Source: Halobellus litoreus
Lineage (GTDB): Archaea; Halobacteriota; Halobacteria; Halobacteriales; Haloferacaceae
NCBI RefSeq assembly: GCF_024464595.1
Contig: NZ_JANHAW010000002.1
Span: forward strand, 1,302,001 to 1,366,000
Direction of reading: 5' to 3'
Length of the DNA: 64,000 bases
Below the pieces are notes generated by a model. The model had not been told where the DNA came from. It saw nothing but the letters and a program-made list of their open reading frames with translations, and did not search any database. Shown piece after piece: positions 26,411 through 35,039 of the stretch. Made by a program: the position numbers and the translations under genes. Position 1 is the first letter of the stretch, and the number at the start of each line of letters is the position of its first letter.

Positions 26411-27946
26411 ATGAAAGAACGCACGTACGTCGGCGCGATCGATCAGGGAACGACCGGAACGCGGTTCATCGTCTTCGATCACGGCGGGCAGCCGGTCGCG
26501 AACGCCTACGAAACGCACGAACAGATCTACCCCGAACCGGGCTGGGTGGAACACGACCCCGAAGAGATCTGGGAGAACACCACCGTCACGATTCGGCGCG
26601 CGCTCGACGACGCCGGCATCGACGCCTCGCAGTTGGCGGCGATCGGCATCACCAACCAACGCGAGACGACCGTCGTCTGGGACCGCGAGTCGGGGACGCC
26701 GGTGTACAATGCCATCGTGTGGCAGGATCGGCGGACGACGGAACGAGTCGAAGCGCTCGAACGGGAAGGCAAGGACGCGTGGATCCGCGAGACGACCGGG
26801 CTCGAACCCGACGCGTACTTTTCGGCGACGAAAGCCGAGTGGCTCCTCGACAACGCCGACCCGATCAAACTCCAGCGGATGCGCCCCGAGGACGTCCGCG
26901 ACCGCGCAGAGGCCGGCGAACTCTGCTTCGGCACGATCGACTCCTGGCTGATCTACAAACTGACCGGCGCGCACGTCACCGACGTCACGAACGCCTCGCG
27001 GACGATGCTGTTCGACATCCACGACCTGTCGTGGGACGACGAACTGCTCGACGAGTTCCGCGTTCCCGCGGCGATGCTGCCGGAGGTGCGTCCCTCCGCC
27101 GACGACGACCACTACGGAACGACCGACCCCGACGGGTTCCTCGGAGCGTCCGTCCCCGTCGCGGGCGCGCTCGGCGACCAGCAGTCGGCGCTGTTCGGCC
27201 AGACGTGCTTCGACGCCGGCGATGCGAAGAACACCTACGGAACGGGGTCGTTTATGCTGATGAACACGGGAAGCGAGGCCGTCGCCTCCGAGAACGGCCT
27301 GCTCACGACGGTCGGGTTCCAGCGCTCCGGCGAACCGGCTCAGTACGCCCTCGAGGGATCGATATTCATCACCGGCGCGGCAATCGAGTGGCTGGAGGAC
27401 CTGACGCTCATCGACGACCCCGCCGAGAGCGAGGCGCTCGCCCGGTCGGTCGACTCGACCGACGGCGTCTACGTCGTCCCCGCGTTCACCGGCCTCGGCG
27501 CGCCGCACTGGGACCAGCGCGCCCGCGGCACCATCGTCGGGATGACGCGCGGGACGCGGCGCGAACACATCGTCCGCGCGACGCTCGAATCGATCGCCTA
27601 CCAGACGCGCGACGTCGCCGAGGCGATGACCGAGGACAGCGGGATCGAACTCACGGACCTGCGGGTCGACGGCGGCGCGGTGAAGAACAACTTCCTCTGC
27701 CAGTTGCAGGCGGACGTCGTCGGCGCGGACATCGTCCGGCCGGAGGTCGACGAGACGACCGCGCTCGGCGCGGCCTACGCCGCCGGGCTCGCGGTCGACT
27801 ACTGGGCCTCGCTGGACGAACTCCGCGAGAACTGGCGGGTCGACCGCGAGTTCGAGCCGGACCGCGCGGACGACGTCGAAGAACGCTACGGGCGCTGGCA
27901 GGAGGCCGTCGAGCGCTCGCTCGATTGGGCCAGCGACGAGGAGTGA
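26411..27946 (+). CDS. glpK: Glycerol kinase
   Basis: Phosphorylates glycerol to glycerol 3-phosphate, the entry step for glycerol, which haloarchaea meet in algal brines. The 511 residues include the N-terminal phosphate-binding GAIDQGTTGTR (residues 8-18), NQRETTVVWD, the catalytic-region GTIDSWL, GDQQSALFGQ, YGTGSFMLMNTG and LRVDGGAVKNNFL. The length is standard. The FGGY signature region is intact. It is followed six bases later by a nitrilase-like gene, so the two may be co-transcribed. No glpA or glycerol facilitator genes are adjacent. Confidence 0.96.
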   Translation: MKERTYVGAIDQGTTGTRFIVFDHGGQPVANAYETHEQIYPEPGWVEHDPEEIWENTTVTIRRALDDAGIDASQLAAIGITNQRETTVVWDRESGTPVYNAIVWQDRRTTERVEALEREGKDAWIRETTGLEPDAYFSATKAEWLLDNADPIKLQRMRPEDVRDRAEAGELCFGTIDSWLIYKLTGAHVTDVTNASRTMLFDIHDLSWDDELLDEFRVPAAMLPEVRPSADDDHYGTTDPDGFLGASVPVAGALGDQQSALFGQTCFDAGDAKNTYGTGSFMLMNTGSEAVASENGLLTTVGFQRSGEPAQYALEGSIFITGAAIEWLEDLTLIDDPAESEALARSVDSTDGVYVVPAFTGLGAPHWDQRARGTIVGMTRGTRREHIVRATLESIAYQTRDVAEAMTEDSGIELTDLRVDGGAVKNNFLCQLQADVVGADIVRPEVDETTALGAAYAAGLAVDYWASLDELRENWRVDREFEPDRADDVEERYGRWQEAVERSLDWASDEE

Positions 27947-27951
27947 GAGGA

Positions 27952-28740
27952 ATGAACGTCGCTGTCGTCCAGCTACCGGCACGAAACGAGCCGGACGCGA
28001 ATCTGGAGCAGGCGGTGTCGGAGGTCCGCGCGGCCGCGGCCGACGGCGCGGATCTGGTCGTCCTCCCGGAGATGTGGCCGGTCGGCTACTTCGCGTTCGA
28101 CGCCTACCGCGACGCCGCGGAACCGGTCCCGGGGCCGACGACCGACCGTCTCGCCGCGCTCGCCGACGACCTCTCGATTCACCTCCACGGCGGGAGTCTC
28201 GTCGAGCGCGACGGCGACGCCGACGGGGGCGACTCGGACCTCTACAACACCTCCGTGCTGTTCGGTCCCGACGGGACGCTCCTCGACACCTACCGGAAGA
28301 TCCACCTGTTCGGTTACGAATCGAAGGAATCCGAGCTACTCACATCCGGAGCGGAACCCTGCGCAGTCGAAACCGACCTCGGAACGGTCGGACTGACGAC
28401 CTGCTACGACCTCCGGTTCCCGGAACTCTACCGCTCGCTCGTCGATCGCGGCGTCGAGATCTTGCTCGTCGCCTCCGCGTGGCCTCGCGAGCGGATCGAT
28501 CACTGGCACCTGTTCGCCCGAACGCGGGCCGTCGAGAACCAGACGTTCCTAGTCGCCGCCAACCTCGTCGGATCGATCGACGGCGTCGATCTCGGCGGCG
28601 AGAGCGTCGTCGTCGATCCCTGGGGCGTCGAACGAGCGAACGCCGGAACCGCAGCGGGGACGGCGCACGCGACCGTCGATCTCGACGAGGTTCGGGAGAC
28701 GCGCGCGTCGTTTCCGGCGCTCGCGGACCGGAAGCTCTGA
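27952..28740 (+). CDS. Carbon-nitrogen hydrolase, nitrilase superfamily
   Basis: A 262-residue amidase-type enzyme. The Glu-Lys-Cys catalytic triad is visible as VLPEMW (about residue 42), YRKIHLFGY (about 109) and TTCYDLRFPELYR (about 145). Members hydrolyse omega-amides or small carbamoyl compounds; YRKIHLF and CYDLRFPE are shared with omega-amidase/Nit2-like enzymes. The start is the ATG at 27952, six bases after the glpK stop. RNA copy B lies 135 bases downstream. Confidence 0.92.
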   Translation: MNVAVVQLPARNEPDANLEQAVSEVRAAAADGADLVVLPEMWPVGYFAFDAYRDAAEPVPGPTTDRLAALADDLSIHLHGGSLVERDGDADGGDSDLYNTSVLFGPDGTLLDTYRKIHLFGYESKESELLTSGAEPCAVETDLGTVGLTTCYDLRFPELYRSLVDRGVEILLVASAWPRERIDHWHLFARTRAVENQTFLVAANLVGSIDGVDLGGESVVVDPWGVERANAGTAAGTAHATVDLDEVRETRASFPALADRKL

Positions 28741-28875
28741 TCGGCTCCACGCTCGCGGACCGGTTCGACGGCACTGTTCGGACCGACGGCTCTGATCGGT
28801 TCGACGCTCACTGACCGCCGTCGAGAGTCGCGATCGGGACGAGCGTTTATACCCGATGACGGGACCATCGCCGCC

Positions 28876-28990
28876 GTGACGTGAGTTCCACCCCGCGTCG
28901 GGAAGCGGTTGTCCGGCACGTCGGCGCGGGGGACGCGAGGACGGCTGGGACATCAGCCCGTATTCGCAGCGAGTGCCGGCTGTTCGCAAC
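28876..28990 (+). ncRNA. Structured RNA family, copy B
   Basis: TATA box TTTATA at 28846-28851; transcript expected from GTGACGTGAG at 28876. Helix S1 is CCCCGCG (28891-28897) with CGCGGGG (28925-28931). The pseudoknot helix S2 is GTTGT-CCGGCAC (28908-28919) with GTGCCGG (28973-28979), bulge CTGTTC, then GCAAC (28986-28990). The variable hairpin is GGCTG/CAGCC (28943-28947/28954-28958). This is the cleanest copy and the best seed for a search model. It sits in the gap between the nitrilase gene and the convergent dihydroorotase gene. Confidence 0.75.
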
Positions 28991-29024
28991 TGCCAGCGAC
29001 TGAGAGGCGTCGCTGCCGACCTCC

Positions 29025-30326
29025 CTACCGGCGGACGTTCTCGCCACTCGGTTCGCCCAGGACCGCCTCGCCGTCGTAGACGATTTCGCCACGGGAAAGC
29101 GTCAGCGACGGGAAAACGCCGATCATTCCCTCGAACGGCGTCCACCCGCACTTCGAGTGGAGATCGTCGCCGCGGATCTCCCGCTCGTCCTCGGGGTCGA
29201 CGAGCACCAGGTCTGCGTCGTAGCCCTCGGCGACGCGGCCCTTGGCGGGGAGATCGAAGATTTCGGCCGGATTCGTCGCCGTGAGGTCGCGGACGCGTTC
29301 GTAGGTGATCGCTCCCCGTCGCGCTCGCTCCAAGAGCAGCGGCAGCATCGTCTCGACGCCGGGGACGCCGCTCGGCGCATCCCACAGACTCGTCTCCTTC
29401 TCCTCGACGGTGTGCGGGGCGTGATCGGTCGCGACGATGTCGACATCGCCGTCGACGAGCCGCTGCCACAGCGCTTCGCGACGCTCCTCGCTCCGAAGCG
29501 GGGGGTTCATTCGCCCGTACGTGCCGAGTTCGGTCGCGTTCTCACGGGAGAGAAACAGGTGATGCGGCGTCACCTCGCAGGTCGCACCGCCCGCGACGGC
29601 GGCGTCGACGCCCTCGGGCGTGCTCGTGTGCGCGATGTGGATCGCGGCGTCGGTCTCGGCGCCGACCTCGACGGCGCGTTCGACCGCCGCTGCCTCGGCC
29701 TCGGCGCGGCGGTACTGGCTCCAGACGTCGGCGTCGGCGTCGCGACCGACGCCGCCGGCATCGCGCTCGCGCGCCGTCTCGTCGAACAGGTCGGCGTCTT
29801 CGGCGTGGACAGTGACGACGACGTCCGCCTCGGCCGCCCGCTCGACGGCCTCGGCGAACAGGTCGGCGTCGATGCCCATATCGCCCGTCGAGTCGGCGAG
29901 GAACACCTCACCGAGGGCGAACAGCGGCCGGTCGAACAGCGAGTCGGGGTCCCAGTCGGGCGTCACGCCGCCGTTGATACCGTAGTCGACGTGCGAGTCG
30001 GCAGCGAGCGACGACTTTTCGTCGAACGCGTCGCCGGTGACCGTCGGCGGCGACGTGTTCGGCTGGTCGACGACGGTCGTCACGCCGCCGGCCGCGGCGC
30101 TCGACGAGCCCGTGCGCCAGGTTTCTTTCTGGGAGTGACCCGGTTCCCGGAAGTGAACGTGGGCGTCGATCGCACCGGGAAGCAACAGCCGTTCGTCGGC
30201 GTCGACGACGCGGTCGGCCGGCCCGTCGTCGGTCACGTCCCCGACGTCGGTGATACTGCCGGACTCGGTCCGGACGTCGCAGATTCGACCGTCGGCGAGT
30301 CTCGCGTCGCGGAAGAGCGTCGACAT
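29025..30326 (-). CDS. pyrC: Dihydroorotase
   Basis: Cyclises carbamoyl-aspartate in pyrimidine synthesis. The 433-residue protein is a class I amidohydrolase. The metal motif DAHVHFREPGH lies near residue 55. VDQPNTSPP, CEVTPHHLFLS, NPPLRSEERR and ATDHAPHTVEEK follow in family order. Both metal-site His pairs and the catalytic Asp of ATDHAP are present. It stands alone on the minus strand, convergent with nitrilase and RNA copy B. Confidence 0.95.
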   Translation of the reverse strand: MSTLFRDARLADGRICDVRTESGSITDVGDVTDDGPADRVVDADERLLLPGAIDAHVHFREPGHSQKETWRTGSSSAAAGGVTTVVDQPNTSPPTVTGDAFDEKSSLAADSHVDYGINGGVTPDWDPDSLFDRPLFALGEVFLADSTGDMGIDADLFAEAVERAAEADVVVTVHAEDADLFDETARERDAGGVGRDADADVWSQYRRAEAEAAAVERAVEVGAETDAAIHIAHTSTPEGVDAAVAGGATCEVTPHHLFLSRENATELGTYGRMNPPLRSEERREALWQRLVDGDVDIVATDHAPHTVEEKETSLWDAPSGVPGVETMLPLLLERARRGAITYERVRDLTATNPAEIFDLPAKGRVAEGYDADLVLVDPEDEREIRGDDLHSKCGWTPFEGMIGVFPSLTLSRGEIVYDGEAVLGEPSGENVRR

Positions 30327-30381
30327 ACGCAGCCGTCTCGCGCGGTCGACCTAAGCGCGACGGTTCAGCGCGGTCCCGAAG

Positions 30382-31125
30382 CTACCGGTGTCCGTCGCCG
30401 TACTCCGCGAGCAACGCGGAGACCGAAACCGTCCGTCGCCCGAGATCGCCGCAGAGGGAGTCACGGAGCGACTCCGCGACGGCGTCGGGGTCCGCCGGAC
30501 CACCGCTTCGGGCGACGCTTCCCACCGAATCGGGATCGAACGGCACGTCGAGCGCCTCGTAGACGGGAGCGAGTACGGACGCGAGTTCCTCGTGGGCGTC
30601 GACCACGACGACGCCGGCGACGAGCGCCGTCTCGCGTCGGATCCGCTGGGCGATGCCCGAGATCTTCCCGCGGGCCTGCACGGAGTGGTCGCCCGGACAG
30701 AACGACGCCTCGGGCTCGCCGCGCCGGGCGGGGACGCCGAGCGACCGCAACGCCCGGACGACGGCCGTCGTCGCGGCGTCGTACCGCGCTTCGAGCCCGC
30801 GCCGGCTGTCTTCCGTCGGGACCGCGACGGCGAACGCGAGCGTCGTCCCCGAGTACGCGACTGCACGGCCGCCGACGCTCCGCTCGACGGCCGGATAGCC
30901 GTGGGACTCGGCCGCGGTTATCGCTCGCTCGTACCCCTCAGCGCGCGCGTCGCGGCGGCCGAACGCCACGTGGCGGTGCGGCGCCCACACGCGGACCGTG
31001 GGAACGCCGGTCTCGGCTGTCGAAACGAGCATCGCGTCGGTGCCGGTCCGGTCGGCGTCGAGCTGCGACGCCCGCCCGCGAACGACTCGGACGTCGGCCG
31101 CGTCGGGTGCGATCTCTTCGAGCAC
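30382..31125 (-). CDS. Lipoate-protein ligase A-like protein
   Basis: A 247-residue biotin/lipoate A/B ligase-fold protein. VERSVGGRAVAYSGTTLAFAV corresponds to the RxxGGGAVxH segment of LplA, and QARGKISGIAQRI contains the conserved Lys that contacts the lipoyl-adenylate. I chose the GTG at 31125 because an upstream extension would run into the divergent gene; the TTAGGTT element about 25 bases before it fits a leaderless start. It may attach lipoate to 2-oxoacid dehydrogenase or glycine-cleavage proteins. A separate C-terminal accessory domain is absent, so activity may need a partner. Confidence 0.8.
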   Translation of the reverse strand: MLEEIAPDAADVRVVRGRASQLDADRTGTDAMLVSTAETGVPTVRVWAPHRHVAFGRRDARAEGYERAITAAESHGYPAVERSVGGRAVAYSGTTLAFAVAVPTEDSRRGLEARYDAATTAVVRALRSLGVPARRGEPEASFCPGDHSVQARGKISGIAQRIRRETALVAGVVVVDAHEELASVLAPVYEALDVPFDPDSVGSVARSGGPADPDAVAESLRDSLCGDLGRRTVSVSALLAEYGDGHR

Positions 31126-31196
31126 TGAGTGAGAGGATGGAGCCGACGAACCTAAGCGCTCTCGGTCCTCCGGGAGCGTATGATCGGTGGTCGCGA

Positions 31197-32168
31197 GTGA
31201 GGGCCGACGCCGCCGTCCGCGTCCCGGCGTCGACGCTCCGCGGGTACGGGCGCTTCTCGCTGTACAATTCCCCGTATCCCGCACACGATTCCGGGTGTGC
31301 GGTCGACCTCTACCCCGAGGACAACGTGGGACGCTCGCCGGTCGCGGGCGTCGTTCGGGAGACCCGGACCGTGCGGGCGCCGGGGAAACCGTACGCGGCC
31401 GACGAGGAGTACCTCCTCCTCATCGACGTCGACCGCGAGCGGAGCGGGATCAGGGTCGATCGAAAGGGCGGAGCGAACCTAGTGGCTCGGATCCTTCACG
31501 TCCGGCCGCGGGTCGAACCGGGCGAGGAGGTCGCCGTCGGCGACCCGCTCGGCCCGATGATTCGTTCCGGATTCTTCGCGCCCTGGGTCGCGAACCACGT
31601 CCACCTGGGGTTCCGCGAGGCGGGACAGAATCTCCACCGCGCGGGTGGCTCGCTTCGAGTCGTCGCCGATGTCGACGTCGAGCCGCTGGCCTGGGACGGA
31701 ACCGGGAGCGTGATCGACGTCGGAGACACGTACGCGCTCCTCGACAGCCCCACGCACCCGGCTCCGGGCGAGCGCTTCGCCGGCATCGGCGGGACCGTCG
31801 CCGGGGCGGCAGAGACGGAGCCGAGGGAGCCGATGCGGGGAGACCGCGTCGCCGAACGGCAGGTCGCCCTCGACGGCGGACTGACCCACTACGCGGGCGG
31901 AGGCACACTAGACGGCGATCGCGTCGCCTCCGAACAGGGTGCCGTGTCGTTTCTCGGCCGTCACGTCGGCGACGCCGACGGACGCGACGTCGCCTGGCGC
32001 GACGTCGACGTCGTCGCGAACGGCGATCGGATCACCGGGCTCTCGCTCTTCGCCGGTCTCGGCCCGGCCGTCGGCGTGAAGCTCGTCTGCCCCGAGCGGG
32101 AGTTCGAGATCGGCGATCGCGTCGAGGTATCCGTCCGGGAGAGCGACGACCCGATCCGCCTCGGATAG
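31197..32168 (+). CDS. Protein with M23 peptidase-like metal-site layout
   Basis: A 323-residue protein of unknown function. Near the N-terminus SPYPAHDSGCAVDLYPED is followed by SPVAGVV, and about 80 residues later by NHVHLGF. The order H-x5-D, PVxAxxxG-like turn and HxH is that of LytM/M23 peptidases, although archaea lack murein. The C-terminal half (about 165-323) shows no known motif and ends in a beta-rich part. The start is uncertain: GTG at 31197 leaves a 71-base divergent promoter gap to the ligase gene, while an ATG at 31137 would add 20 residues. There is no signal peptide, so it is probably cytoplasmic. Confidence 0.7.
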   Translation: MRADAAVRVPASTLRGYGRFSLYNSPYPAHDSGCAVDLYPEDNVGRSPVAGVVRETRTVRAPGKPYAADEEYLLLIDVDRERSGIRVDRKGGANLVARILHVRPRVEPGEEVAVGDPLGPMIRSGFFAPWVANHVHLGFREAGQNLHRAGGSLRVVADVDVEPLAWDGTGSVIDVGDTYALLDSPTHPAPGERFAGIGGTVAGAAETEPREPMRGDRVAERQVALDGGLTHYAGGGTLDGDRVASEQGAVSFLGRHVGDADGRDVAWRDVDVVANGDRITGLSLFAGLGPAVGVKLVCPEREFEIGDRVEVSVRESDDPIRLG

Positions 32169-32234
32169 CTGTCGCGAGGCGGACGGGGACGATCGAACCG
32201 CTGGCTACATACCCGCTCCGCGTGCGATTCTGGT

Positions 32235-32738
32235 ATGGCCGACGAGGATCCGGACCGGTCGGCGCTTCCGGAGGACGCCGCCGCGTTCGTCCAGGAGTAC
32301 ATCGAACAGGAGCACGGCTACCTGTCGTGGCTCGGAACGCGCGTCGACGCGCTCGAACCCGGGCGCGTCGTGATGACGATACCGTACGACGAGAAACTCA
32401 CCAACACCACGGACCCGCCGACGGTCCACGGCGGCATCGCGGCGACGCTCATCGACACCGCGGGCGGGATCGCTCAGCGGACGCTGCTCGAAGACCCCGT
32501 CGGGGGCGGCATCGCGACCGTCAACCTCAACGTCAACTACCTGCGCCGCGCGTCGGGTGACCTGACCGCGACGGCGGAGGTCGTCCGCTCCGGCGGGACG
32601 ATCGGGGTGAGCACGGTCACGGTCGTCAGCCGGATCCCCGAGGACGTCGACGACGAGGCGTCACGACGCTGGGAGGGGACCGAATCGGGCGAAGCCGTCG
32701 CGACCGGACAGGCCTCTTATCGGCTGTTTCGGGAGTGA
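32235..32738 (+). CDS. Hotdog-fold thioesterase, PaaI-like
   Basis: A 167-residue acyl-CoA thioesterase-like protein. PPTVHGGIAATLIDTAGGIA (about residues 65-84) is the HGG-helix signature of the PaaI/YbgC group, with the conserved Asp in the helix. The ATVNLNVNYLRRASG strand follows. It probably hydrolyses aromatic or short acyl-CoA thioesters. A CTACATACC element about 30 bases upstream fits the ATG. It stands alone, tail-to-tail with the isochorismatase-family gene. Confidence 0.9.
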   Translation: MADEDPDRSALPEDAAAFVQEYIEQEHGYLSWLGTRVDALEPGRVVMTIPYDEKLTNTTDPPTVHGGIAATLIDTAGGIAQRTLLEDPVGGGIATVNLNVNYLRRASGDLTATAEVVRSGGTIGVSTVTVVSRIPEDVDDEASRRWEGTESGEAVATGQASYRLFRE

Positions 32739-32762
32739 ACGGGAGCACGGGTCCCCGGACGG

Positions 32763-33344
32763 CTACTCGAAAGCGACCGCGTCGCGGGTCGCGACCTCGC
32801 CGAAGAGCCAGTCGGCGTGTTCTAGGGCGTACTCCTTGTGCTCCGCCTCGATGGCGCCGATAGCGTCCTCGACGAGCACCGGCCGGTAATCCCGAAGCCC
32901 GGCGCTCCCGGCGGTGTGGAGGACGCAGACGTTCGCGAGCGTCCCGCAGAAGAGGAGGTCGTCGACCCTGTGGGCCGTGAGCCAGCCGTCGAGTTCGGTC
33001 TCGTAAAAGGCGTCGTAGGTGTGTTTCTCGACCACGTGGTCGGCGTCGCGCACGTCGAGGTCGTCGACGATCTCCGCCTCCCAGTCCCCCTCGACGACGT
33101 GTTCGCCCCAGCGGTCGAACTCGTCGTAGTAGTGCGCGTCCGCGAACTGCTCGGGCGGGTGCACGTCGCGGGTGTAGACGATCCGTGCGCCGGCGTCGCG
33201 GGCGGCGTCGACCAGATCGCCCACGTCGTCGACCACGGCCTCGCTCGCGGGCGCGTGGAGGGTCCCGTCGGGGTGACAGAACCCGTTCTGCATATCGACG
33301 ACGACGACGGCCGTGCGCTCGGGATCGAACGAATCGATCGACAT
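32763..33344 (-). CDS. Isochorismatase-family hydrolase, probable nicotinamidase
   Basis: A 193-residue cysteine hydrolase. The triad is visible as VVVDMQNGFCHPDG (Asp), VEKHTYDAFYET (Lys) and GTLANVCVLHTA (Cys). The long DVHPPEQFADAHYYDEFDRWG segment has the His-rich metal region of pyrazinamidase/nicotinamidase proteins. Haloarchaea use nicotinamidase to convert nicotinamide to nicotinate, which the phosphoribosyltransferase encoded at 35040 would take on to NAD. The substrate is inferred from family and context. Start ATG at 33344. Confidence 0.85.
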   Translation of the reverse strand: MSIDSFDPERTAVVVVDMQNGFCHPDGTLHAPASEAVVDDVGDLVDAARDAGARIVYTRDVHPPEQFADAHYYDEFDRWGEHVVEGDWEAEIVDDLDVRDADHVVEKHTYDAFYETELDGWLTAHRVDDLLFCGTLANVCVLHTAGSAGLRDYRPVLVEDAIGAIEAEHKEYALEHADWLFGEVATRDAVAFE

Positions 33345-33476
33345 ACTCGAACGTAGTGCTGCGGGCGACAAATGCGTTCGCCCGGTGTGTACAGAAGTCG
33401 TCGGGATGGAGGACAGTAGGAGAGAGCGAGGTGCGACGCGGAAAGGTACTTCCGCACGTGGGCCTTCCCCTCGACA

Positions 33477-34928
33477 ATGACGCGGAAACGCGGCCTCGCC
33501 GCCGCGGCGGTCGCGCTGGTGATCGTCCTGGCGGGATGTGGCGCCCCGGTGTTAGACTCCGGTTCGTCGGTCCCGCCCGCGGGCGGAAGCGACGCCGCCG
33601 CGACGCCGAACGCCGACTTCGACGACCCCGAGCGCGACGTCCTCGGGTGGGAGGACGGGTACTGGTACAACGAGTCGGTCGACGTCGACCAGTCCGACGG
33701 CCTCTCCGACGAGGAACTGGACGCCTACGTCGGGCGGGCGATGGCCAGGGTCGAGTACGTCCGCGGCGAGGAGTTCGACTCGCGCGTCCCGGTCAACGTG
33801 ATTTCGCGCGAGGAGTACCGGAACCGGTCGTCCGGCGGGTCGGGTAGTGGGGAAATCAGCGACTACGAACGCTGGAACGACCAGGTGTGGGAGGCGCTGT
33901 TCGTCACCGGCGAGAGCGAGAGCAGCGGCGAGGCGATCGGTGAGACCCGAAGCTCCGCCGTCGCGGGCTTTTACTCCCCGTCGGACGACGAGATCAAGAT
34001 CATCACCGACTCGCCCGAGTCGCCGACGATCAACAACGCGACGCTCGTCCACGAACTCGTCCACGCCCTCCAGGACCAGCGGTACGATCTGACGGACGCG
34101 AAGTACGGCGGCGACACCCAGGACGAACAGCTCGCCGTCGACGGCCTCGTCGAGGGCGACGCGAAGTACGTCGAACAGCGGTACGCCGACCGCTGCGGCG
34201 AGTCGTGGGAGTGCGTCGCCACGCCGTCGAGCGGTGGTGGCGGCGGCGGGGGCGGCTCGCCGAACCTGGGGATCTTCCTGACGATCTTCCAGCCGTACTC
34301 CGACGGTCCGGTCTACGTCCACGACCTCGTGGACCGCGAGGGCTGGAACGCGATCGACGAGCGGTTCGAGAACCCGCCGGCCTCCTCCGAGCAGATCATC
34401 CACCGGACCGACGAGGAACCCGTTCCCATCGACTACCGCGACAGAGCGCGTAACGGCTGGGAGACGTTCCCCGAGCAGGGCGAGGACGGCTCCGACACCG
34501 TCGGCGAGGCGTCGATGTACGTGATGTTCTGGTACCAGGCGCGGAACGCCGGGGCCGACACGATCGATCCGCGGAGCATCGGGAACGTCGAGAACCGATA
34601 CGACACGTACAACTACGACGCCGAGCCCTCGGCGGGATGGGGTAACGACCGGCTCTACCCCTACCAGAAGGGGACCGACGCCGAGGCCGAGTACGGCTAC
34701 GTCTGGGCGACCGAGTGGGACACCGAAGCCGACGCCAGAGAGTTCCAGCGGGCCTACCGAGCGATCCTCGACGCTCACGACGCGGAACAGCGCGCTGAAA
34801 ACACCTACGTCGTTCCCGACGGCCAGTTCGCGGACGCGTTCCGCGTCACGCGCTCGGGGACACGGGTGACGATCGTGAACGGACCGACCGTCGCCGACCT
34901 CGACGACATCCGACCGCGGCAGTCCTGA
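33477..34928 (+). CDS. Hvo_1808-type surface lipoprotein with HExxH motif
   Basis: A 483-residue exported protein. The signal peptide ends in a lipobox (VLAGC at residues 18-22) and is followed by a Ser/Gly/Pro/Ala linker. The conserved domain has VHELVHALQDQRYD (H192, E193, H196), a gluzincin-like zinc motif. Later, EASMYVMFWYQARN may hold another ligand. A GSGGGGGGGGS-like run around residue 250 is probably a loop. It matches the haloarchaeal Hvo_1808 surface protein family. It likely sits on the outer membrane face as a lipid-anchored peptidase-like protein; activity is unproven. Confidence 0.88.
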   Translation: MTRKRGLAAAAVALVIVLAGCGAPVLDSGSSVPPAGGSDAAATPNADFDDPERDVLGWEDGYWYNESVDVDQSDGLSDEELDAYVGRAMARVEYVRGEEFDSRVPVNVISREEYRNRSSGGSGSGEISDYERWNDQVWEALFVTGESESSGEAIGETRSSAVAGFYSPSDDEIKIITDSPESPTINNATLVHELVHALQDQRYDLTDAKYGGDTQDEQLAVDGLVEGDAKYVEQRYADRCGESWECVATPSSGGGGGGGGSPNLGIFLTIFQPYSDGPVYVHDLVDREGWNAIDERFENPPASSEQIIHRTDEEPVPIDYRDRARNGWETFPEQGEDGSDTVGEASMYVMFWYQARNAGADTIDPRSIGNVENRYDTYNYDAEPSAGWGNDRLYPYQKGTDAEAEYGYVWATEWDTEADAREFQRAYRAILDAHDAEQRAENTYVVPDGQFADAFRVTRSGTRVTIVNGPTVADLDDIRPRQS

Positions 34929-35039
34929 GCCGGGAGAACCGCTCGGACTCGACGGACAGGCCCGGCTTTGAAGAGGAATCCCCTTCGGAGATCGGAGCCG
35001 AACGAGTGAGTTTTTCAGCGCGCGCCGCGAACGCCGCGT

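Noticed and set aside
29157-31136. A 1003-codon plus-strand open frame
   Set aside because: Most of it lies antisense to the dihydroorotase and lipoate-ligase-like genes and reads as reverse-complement valine/arginine-rich sequence; only the part from 31197 on is a real gene.
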